Below are positions 6,643 to 10,682 of a stretch of 10,682 bases of DNA, piece after piece. Positions within the stretch are counted from its first letter, which is position 1. Every line of letters begins with the position of its first letter. The notes under the pieces were generated by a model. It ran no database searches. It saw only the letters and a program-made list of their open reading frames with translations, and was not told the DNA's origin. The stretch is from DATDCY01 sp031406795 [NCBI: Candidatus Rokuibacteriota bacterium]. GTDB lineage: Bacteria; JAUVQV01. Position numbers and translations under genes: made by a program. The stretch is taken from contig JANOHV010000125.1 in assembly GCA_031406795.1 (NCBI GenBank), positions 1 to 10,682 of the forward strand. The letters run 5' to 3'.

Positions 6643-6759
6643 CTTACGTTTTAATGATAGCACGCCAAAGAAATCTTGCAATAGTAACTGACAGTAATGA
6701 TTAATAACGGACATAAATGGGCAAGTACGACTAATTATGATACACACGCAAAAAGTCCC

Positions 6760-6804
6760 GAAATTCGCAACTTGTTGATAAACAAGATGAATTGTGCGAA
6801 TTTC
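6760..6804. repeat. Nested inverted repeat just upstream of the transposase promoter
   Basis: The outer arms GAAATTCGCA (6760-6769) and TGCGAATTTC (6795-6804) are perfect 10-bp complements. Inside them CTTGTT (6771-6776), GATA and AACAAG (6781-6786) form a second perfect 6-bp stem. The right arm ends two bases before the -35 box. It could be an operator, a transposase-binding region or a transcript hairpin. Confidence 0.8.
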
Positions 6805-6806
6805 TC

Positions 6807-6835
6807 TTGACAGCGTTGTCGATCGAAGGCATAAT
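6807..6835 (+). promoter_or_regulatory. Strong sigma-70-like promoter for the transposase
   Basis: TTGACA (6807-6812), 17 bases, then CATAAT (6830-6835), about 35 bp before the transposase ATG at 6869. Both boxes and the spacing are near consensus. Confidence 0.7.
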
Positions 6836-6868
6836 ATCCTGCAATATCAAAAAGATGCATGAGGCGGA

Positions 6869-7875
6869 ATGTTTTTCGCCACCGATCACAAAACCATAGA
6901 CTTGTTCGATCCTCTCCCGCGGCTGGGCCCCAAGCGCAAGGAGTTGATGAAAAAGTCCTGGGCGCAGCTGTTTCGCGAGCAGATTCTCCCCGAGTTGCCA
7001 GTCCAGAAGCTTTTGACGAAATATCATGCTTTCAACGGCCGTCCGACCAAGGAGTTGCACGCCATGGTCGGGTTGATGATCCTGCAGTCCACCAAAACGG
7101 GTCAACTCCACACGTGGTTGTGGAACCGGCCAACGTGAGCGATGTGCACGCCCTGATTCCCGCCATCGAGTCGACGCAGCAAAAAGGACTGTGTCCGCAG
7201 CAGGTTGTTGCCGACACGCTGTACGGCAGCGACAAAAACTCTCTTGAGGCCAAGGCGCTGGGGGTTGATCTGCTGGCGCCGGCGCTGGGAAAACCCCAAG
7301 GGGATGCGCTTGGGCTTGAGCACTTTACCCTTGATCACAACGGCACGGTGACCACGTGTCCGCAAGGCTTGGCGCCGGTGAAAACCACGTGCACTGAGGG
7401 CGGGAATCATCGGGTTGTATTTGATCGCGAGGCCTGTGTGGACTGTCCCCTGCTGTTGCGTTGTCCGGTGGGTATCGGCGAGAGAGGGTACGAAATCAAC
7501 TACGATCAAGAACAACTGCGCCTGGCTGGCAGACGGGTGCAGGAGAAGACCACAGAGTTTCAGGACACCTATCGCTATCGGGCGGGGGTTGAAGCCTCGA
7601 TCTCGCGCTATAAGTCGCAAACCGGGGTCAAACGATTGCGCGTCCGAGGACTTGCCGCGGTGACTTTCAGCGCTGTGCTCAAGGCGATAGCCCTGAACAT
7701 TTTGCGAGCCGCGGCCTTCTCGCTCCGCACCGCGGGGTCGGAAGTCCTTCGCGGCGCGCATTTCCTCGACGCTGCTTGCTCATGCCGTAGCTCTCACCTG
7801 GCTTGCCGCTCTCTGGGGCACCCTCCGGGAGTCCTTCGGGGCACCATCCAGCCGTCAGCGGTAGTCATGCGTTGA
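6869..7875 (+). pseudogene. IS1182-family transposase with large internal deletion and frame change
   Basis: The N-terminal piece (6869 to about 7087) encodes DLFDPLPRLGPKRKELMKKS, then ILPELPVQKL, GRPTKELHAMVGLMILQ, typical IS1182 openings. After LMILQ the frame runs into unrelated residues and a stop at 7136-7138. The C-terminal piece is in another frame from about 7100: VVVEPANVSDVHALIPAIES, VVADTLYGSDKN with a candidate second catalytic Asp, the Cys-rich ACVDCPLLLRCP, and YRYRAGVEASISRYKSQTGV with the candidate catalytic Glu. Intact family members are roughly 450-550 residues. The part missing between the pieces should be about 150 residues and includes the first catalytic Asp region, so the enzyme must be inactive. 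The last 50 or so codons do not look family-like, so the true end may lie before 7875. Confidence 0.8.
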
Positions 7876-7885
7876 ATACTGGGCG

Positions 7886-8089
7886 TTGGGTTTCTGCAGG
7901 ACCGCCAAGTATGGTGATCGTCGCGCTTCGTTCGCCATAGAGGATCTGCGTCTCCTCGAAGGGGATCTGTCTCGCCGGGTGACCGCTCTCGTCCTGGAGT
8001 GGGCATTTGAACACCGCGCCGAATTATTGGACAATTGGCAAAGAGTGGCCGCCGGAAAACCGCACAAGCCGATGGCGCCGTTGGAATAG
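7886..8089 (+). pseudogene. DUF4160 protein, N-terminally truncated
   Basis: From about 7907 the frame reads KYGDRRASFAIEDLRLLEGD, then LVLEWAFEHRAELLDNWQ and ends KPMAPLE, the C-terminal two thirds of DUF4160 proteins, which pair with DUF2442 proteins in many genomes. The usual N-terminal strand region, ending in a HxHx segment, is missing. The only start in frame is a TTG at 7886 with no ribosome-binding site, and the codons from it to 7907 do not resemble the family. Truncation next to the transposase remnant suggests that the insertion or a later deletion removed the 5' end. The stop lies nine bases before the DUF2442 start. The function of the family is not established. Confidence 0.7.
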
Positions 8090-8098
8090 GAGGCGGAT

Positions 8099-8359
8099 AT
8101 GCATTACGTACGCGCCGCGAAATATATTTCGGGATATTCGCTTCAAATCGATTTCGAGGATGGATCCCGTCGCCTCGTGGACCTCGAGCCGTACTTGGAT
8201 GGGGATATTTTCGAGCCGCTCAAGGATCTTGCATATTTCCGGCGCGTAGCGGTGAACCACGATATCGACACAATCGTCTGGCCGAACGACGCTGATTTCT
8301 CGCCGGATTTCCTCTACGAAGTCGGGAGGGCCGTCAAGAGCATCGGTGTGCCGGCATGA
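8099..8359 (+). CDS. DUF2442 domain protein
   Basis: An 86-residue protein matching the DUF2442 pattern: YSLQIDFEDGSRRLVDLEPY, then GDIFEPLKDLAYFRRVAVNH and DTIVWPNDADFSPDFLYEVG. Length and both ends fit the family, and AGGAGG lies about five bases before the ATG. DUF2442 genes commonly follow DUF4160 genes, and a toxin-antitoxin-like role has been suggested from such pairing; no activity is visible in the sequence. Here it follows a truncated DUF4160 partner, and its TGA overlaps the ATG of hicB copy 2 (ATGA at 8356-8359), so the two should be translationally coupled. Confidence 0.85.
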   Translation: MHYVRAAKYISGYSLQIDFEDGSRRLVDLEPYLDGDIFEPLKDLAYFRRVAVNHDIDTIVWPNDADFSPDFLYEVGRAVKSIGVPA

Positions 8360-8508
8360 ATACCTGCACCGCTGTCGTGGTCCCTGGTTTCCCCGGTGCC
8401 CATACGCAGGGGCGCACACTCGACGAACTTCAGGACAATCTCAAGGAGGTCAGCGCGCTGCTCCTTGAGGACGAGGAACGCAAGATGGAGGCTGAGTTCG
8501 TCGGCTGA
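8356..8508 (+). CDS. HicB-family antitoxin, internally deleted (copy 2)
   Basis: A 50-residue version of the hicB at 5473. It begins MNTCTAVV and continues VPGFPGAHTQGRTLDELQDN to the same terminal EAEFVG. Relative to copy 1, 36 bp (12 codons) are missing in frame, removing IERCPDTRLFVGYI, the second strand of the HicB fold. Of the eleven codons that differ downstream, seven changes are synonymous. Without that strand the domain probably cannot fold normally, so this is likely a pseudogene despite its open frame. It is coupled by ATGA overlap to DUF2442 and has no purine-rich ribosome-binding site of its own. Confidence 0.65.
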   Translation: MNTCTAVVVPGFPGAHTQGRTLDELQDNLKEVSALLLEDEERKMEAEFVG

Positions 8509-8564
8509 GGAAGATCGCCAGGGACATCGGCCTTTCGGCGGAAGAGATGCTGTCTCGCCGGTAA
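8499..8564 (+). pseudogene. HicA toxin C-terminal tail (copy 2)
   Basis: RRLRKIARDIGLSAEEMLSRR then TAA, in another frame from hicB copy 2, exactly as in copy 1 and differing by one base (His to Arg next to the end). The toxin body is missing at the same junction. Confidence 0.65.
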
Positions 8565-8575
8565 AGGGAGACCAC

Positions 8576-8689
8576 CCGCAGGCCGCAGGCGCGGGCGCCC
8601 GCCCCTTGACAGCCGTTCCGCCGGGACGGTACCCTTACGCCCGCATTGAGTAGACTTCACCGAGATAATTGGCCACTCATGGCTCAGTC
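8576..8689 (+). promoter_or_regulatory. Promoter region of the hyfB-like gene
   Basis: TTGACA (8606-8611), 18 bases, then TACCCT (8630-8635) forms a sigma-70-like promoter with a consensus -35. A perfect 12-bp palindrome GCGGGCGCCCGC (8591-8602) lies just upstream of the -35 and could be an operator or part of a terminator for the preceding genes. The leader from about 8642 to 8689 contains a four-codon frame ATGGCTCAGTCGTGA (8680-8694) whose stop overlaps the GTG start of the next gene. No other gene is seen. Confidence 0.5.
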
Positions 8690-10682
8690 GTGAGTTTCAT
8701 CCCGCTGCAGCTCGCCGGCGTCGCCGTTCTGATGCTGCTCGCGCTGGCGGTCCTGGCGCCGGTGCTCCACCGCTGGCAGCGTCTGGTGATCGGCATCTCG
8801 TTCTCGGTCTGCGCGGCGGCGTCCCTGCTCGCCGCGATTGCCGGCGCCCTCGCCGTGGCGCGGGGCTCGGTGTCCTCGGTGACGCTCCGACTCGGACTCC
8901 CCGATCTGCCCTTCACGATGCGTCTCGATCCGCTGGCCGGGTTCTTCCTCGTCGTCATCGGGTCGCTCGCCCTGTTCGTCTCGATCTACTCGCTCGGCTA
9001 CCTGCGCAGCCATCTCGGCCGCCGATCCATCACGCGGCTCGCGGTGTTCTACGCGCTGTTTCTCGCCGGCATGCTCATGGTGGTGCTGGCGAACGACGCC
9101 CTGTTCTTTCTCGTGGCCTGGGAGGTCATGGCCGTGGCCTCCTATTTTCTCGTCGTGTTCGAGGACGAGCGGGTCGAAAACCGCCGCGCGGGATTCCTCT
9201 ACCTCGTCGTGGCGCACGTCGGCGCCGTTGCGATCCTGCTGTCTTTCGGCATCATGGCCGGCCTCGGAACCGGGTTCACGGGCTTCTCCGGGTACTCCTT
9301 CGACGCGATGCGCCAGTCCTCGCTGCCGCCCGCCTGGGGCACCGCCGCCTTCCTGCTGGCGTTCTTCGGGTTCGCGGCCAAGGCCGGCGTGATCCCGCTG
9401 CACGTCTGGCTCCCGGAGGCGCACCCGGTGGCGCCCTCGAACGTCTCGGCCCTGATGAGCGGCGTGATGCTCAAGACCGCCGTCTACGGCATCGTGCGCG
9501 TCGCCTTCGACCTGCTGCGGGACGCGCCGTGGTGGTGGGGCGCGATCATCCTGGTGTTCGGGCTGCTCTCCGCGGTCCTCGGCGTGCTGTACGCGCTGCT
9601 GCAGAACGACCTCAAGCGCCTGCTGGCGTACAGTTCGGTCGAAAACGTCGGCATCATCCTGGTCGGCATCGGGCTCTCGTTGATCTTCCACTCCTTCGAT
9701 CTGGATCTGCTGGCGGCCCTGGCCCTGACGGCGGGGCTCTACCATGCGCTGAGCCACGCGCTGTTCAAGGGGCTGCTCTTCATGGGCGCCGGGGCGGTGC
9801 TGCACGCCACGGGCGAACGGAACATGGAGCGGATGGGCGGGCTGATCCACCGGATGCCCTGGACGGCGGCGCTCTTCCTGGTCGGCGCGGTCTCGATTTC
9901 CGCGCTGCCGCCATTCAATGGCTTCGTCTCCGAGTGGCTGACCTTTCAGGCGTTCCTGCTTTCGCCCTCGCTGCCGCAGCCGATGATGAAGCTGCTGATC
10001 CCGATGGGCGCTGCCCTGCTGGCGCTGACCAGCGCGCTGGCGGCCGCGTGTTTCGTCAAGGCCTTCGGGGTCACCTTTCTCGGCCACTGGCGGGGCGGGC
10101 CGCTGCCGCACGTGCGCGAGGCGGACTGGGCGATGCGCGCGGGCATGCTGCTCGCCGCGCTCGCCTGTCTCGGACTCGGGGTTTTCCCGCCGCTGGTCAT
10201 CGACTGGATGGACGCGGTGACGGAGCAGCTGGTCGGCATGAAGATCGGGTCGCCCGTCGCCGGCCTCGGCTGGCTCTGGCTCACGCCGATGGCCGCGCAG
10301 CGCGCTTCGTACTCGGGGGGGATCGTCTTTTTCGCGTTGCTGGTCAGCATCCCGGCGGTCTACCTGCTGCTGCACATCCGGCCCGGCTCTCTGCACCGCG
10401 TGCCGATCTGGGACTGCGGGTTCGAGAAACTCACGCCGCGCATGCAATACACCGGCACCTCCTTCGCGATGCCGCTGCGGCGGATCTTCGGGTTCCTGTT
10501 CGGCATCAAGGAGCGCATCCGGCCGCTCGCCCATCCCGGGCAGTCGGCCTACCCCAGCCGGATCGGCACATCTTCCTCAGCCACACCCACCACGATCACA
10601 TCGAGGGGCTGCGCTTCTTCGATCCCGTCTATCGGCCGGGCTGGCATTGCTACCTGTACGGTCCGGCCCATGCTGGGCAGCC
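8690..10682 (+). CDS. hyfB: Hydrogenase-4 component B / NuoL-like proton-conducting subunit, C-terminus disrupted
   Basis: An antiporter-like membrane subunit of the HyfB/HycC/NuoL group, which moves protons in formate hydrogenlyase-type and related membrane hydrogenase complexes. The GTG at 8690 is the best start: the family-like first helix begins directly after it, although no clear ribosome-binding site is visible. Many hydrophobic helices follow. Key residues of the family are present: Glu145 in LVAWEVMAVASYFLVV, Lys231 in GFAAKAGVIPLHVWLPEAHP, Lys262 in SGVMLKTAVYG, and Lys360 in HALSHALFKGLLFMGAGAV. The HyfB-type C-terminal motif PIWDCGFEKLTPRMQYTGTS and LRRIFGFLFGIKE are present to about residue 610 (near 10525). 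Beyond that the frame stays open to the window end, but it no longer resembles the family and another frame encodes a metallo-hydrolase, so the last 60 or so residues of HyfB appear to be missing. The expected downstream hyf genes are not seen. Confidence 0.87.
   Translation, partial: MSFIPLQLAGVAVLMLLALAVLAPVLHRWQRLVIGISFSVCAAASLLAAIAGALAVARGSVSSVTLRLGLPDLPFTMRLDPLAGFFLVVIGSLALFVSIYSLGYLRSHLGRRSITRLAVFYALFLAGMLMVVLANDALFFLVAWEVMAVASYFLVVFEDERVENRRAGFLYLVVAHVGAVAILLSFGIMAGLGTGFTGFSGYSFDAMRQSSLPPAWGTAAFLLAFFGFAAKAGVIPLHVWLPEAHPVAPSNVSALMSGVMLKTAVYGIVRVAFDLLRDAPWWWGAIILVFGLLSAVLGVLYALLQNDLKRLLAYSSVENVGIILVGIGLSLIFHSFDLDLLAALALTAGLYHALSHALFKGLLFMGAGAVLHATGERNMERMGGLIHRMPWTAALFLVGAVSISALPPFNGFVSEWLTFQAFLLSPSLPQPMMKLLIPMGAALLALTSALAAACFVKAFGVTFLGHWRGGPLPHVREADWAMRAGMLLAALACLGLGVFPPLVIDWMDAVTEQLVGMKIGSPVAGLGWLWLTPMAAQRASYSGGIVFFALLVSIPAVYLLLHIRPGSLHRVPIWDCGFEKLTPRMQYTGTSFAMPLRRIFGFLFGIKERIRPLAHPGQSAYPSRIGTSSSATPTTITSRGCASSIPSIGRAGIATCTVRPMLGS
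10543..10682 (+). pseudogene. Metallo-beta-lactamase-fold hydrolase fragment (5' end missing, runs off window)
   Basis: In a frame different from the hyfB-like gene, from about 10543 to the window end, the sequence reads DRHIFLSHTHHDHIEGLRFF then PVYRPGWHCYLYGPAH. The HxHxDH motif (His at 10582 and 10588, Asp at 10594, His at 10597) followed by IxGLxFF and LYGP is characteristic of metallo-beta-lactamase-fold phosphodiesterase-like hydrolases. In such proteins roughly 60 residues, including the first beta strands and a GxG segment, precede this motif; they are not encoded here, because the HyfB C-terminus occupies that position. The gene therefore seems to have lost its 5' end at the junction near 10530. 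Since it continues past the window its remaining completeness is unknown. Confidence 0.7.

Larger units (their letters stand above)
6603..7875 (+). mobile_element. Remnant IS1182-family insertion sequence (boundaries not resolved)
   Basis: A sharp fall in GC begins near 6603 and lasts to about 6860, followed by a broken IS1182-like transposase to 7875. The AT-rich leader holds a hairpin (6760-6804) and a near-consensus promoter (6807-6835) and carries no other gene that I can recognise. I searched by eye for matching terminal inverted repeats between 6569-6700 and 7700-7900 and found none convincing, so the right end may be lost, and the limits given are those of the compositional shift and the transposase stop. 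Confidence 0.6.
8356..8575 (+). repeat. Direct repeat copy 2 (hicB plus hicA tail)
   Basis: This 220-bp segment matches 5473-5728 in the same orientation, with one 36-bp gap. It ends at AGGGAGACCAC, one base before the position of the ATG at 5730 in copy 1, and then meets unrelated GC-rich sequence. Confidence 0.9.

Noticed and set aside
6569-6868. A small gene in the AT-rich stretch, such as the missing 5' half of DUF4160
   Set aside because: Short frames here show no family similarity, and the frame starting ATG near 6574 ends after 17 codons without resembling a DUF4160 N-terminus.
8680-8694. Four-codon upstream frame ATGGCTCAGTCGTGA as a regulatory leader for hyfB
   Set aside because: It is too short to judge and has no ribosome-binding site; noted only because its stop overlaps the GTG start.
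8684-10534. A 616-codon open frame on the minus strand opposite the hyfB-like gene
   Set aside because: It is rich in Arg, Gln, Glu and His with no domain or hydrophobic pattern, as expected for the antisense of a GC-rich membrane protein gene; the plus strand has clear HyfB motifs.

Overview
The window is GC-rich DNA with dense overlapping reading frames and Gram-negative envelope functions (an O-antigen ligase-type protein, an MscS-type channel). Together with a hydrogenase-4/complex-I-like membrane subunit, this points to a Gram-negative bacterium, probably a proteobacterium with anaerobic or mixed energy metabolism. No marker in the window fixes the taxon.

Layout. (1) Positions 1-4637, minus strand: a compact housekeeping block read mscS-type channel with a cyclic-nucleotide-binding domain, then rlmI (23S rRNA m5C methyltransferase), then an O-antigen ligase/polymerase with C-terminal TPR-like repeats that runs off the left edge. 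The genes overlap by 8 bp or lie 13 bp apart, so they are probably one operon. (2) Positions about 4780-8575, plus strand: an accessory region made largely of damaged genes. It holds the C-terminal nuclease end of a UvrD-like helicase with its middle missing, two near-identical GC palindromes, a short HicB-like leader peptide, a shortened hicB fused to the last 21 codons of a hicA, the C-terminal end of a restriction-modification-type protein, one complete-looking type II toxin-antitoxin pair (PF09720-type antitoxin and ParE-like toxin), an IS1182-family transposase with a large internal deletion, a DUF4160 gene without its N-terminus, an intact DUF2442 gene, and a second copy of the hicB/hicA-tail scar. 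(3) Positions 8576-10682, plus strand: a promoter and a HyfB/NuoL-like proton-conducting subunit. Near 10530 its frame stops resembling HyfB, and another frame begins to encode a metallo-beta-lactamase-fold protein with an HxHxDH motif.

The accessory region looks like a decayed defence and addiction island between two stable chromosomal blocks. The damage is mainly internal deletion: in each case the catalytic part (nuclease core, HicA toxin body, methylase core, part of the transposase active site) is gone and a flanking end survives. The hicB/hicA-tail scar occurs twice as a direct repeat with the same junction, 2.88 kb apart, so the deletion probably came before the duplication. I see no tRNA, rRNA, CRISPR array or complete new defence system. 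The most notable signals are the duplicated HicBA scar, the paired palindromes, and the abrupt HyfB to metallo-hydrolase junction.
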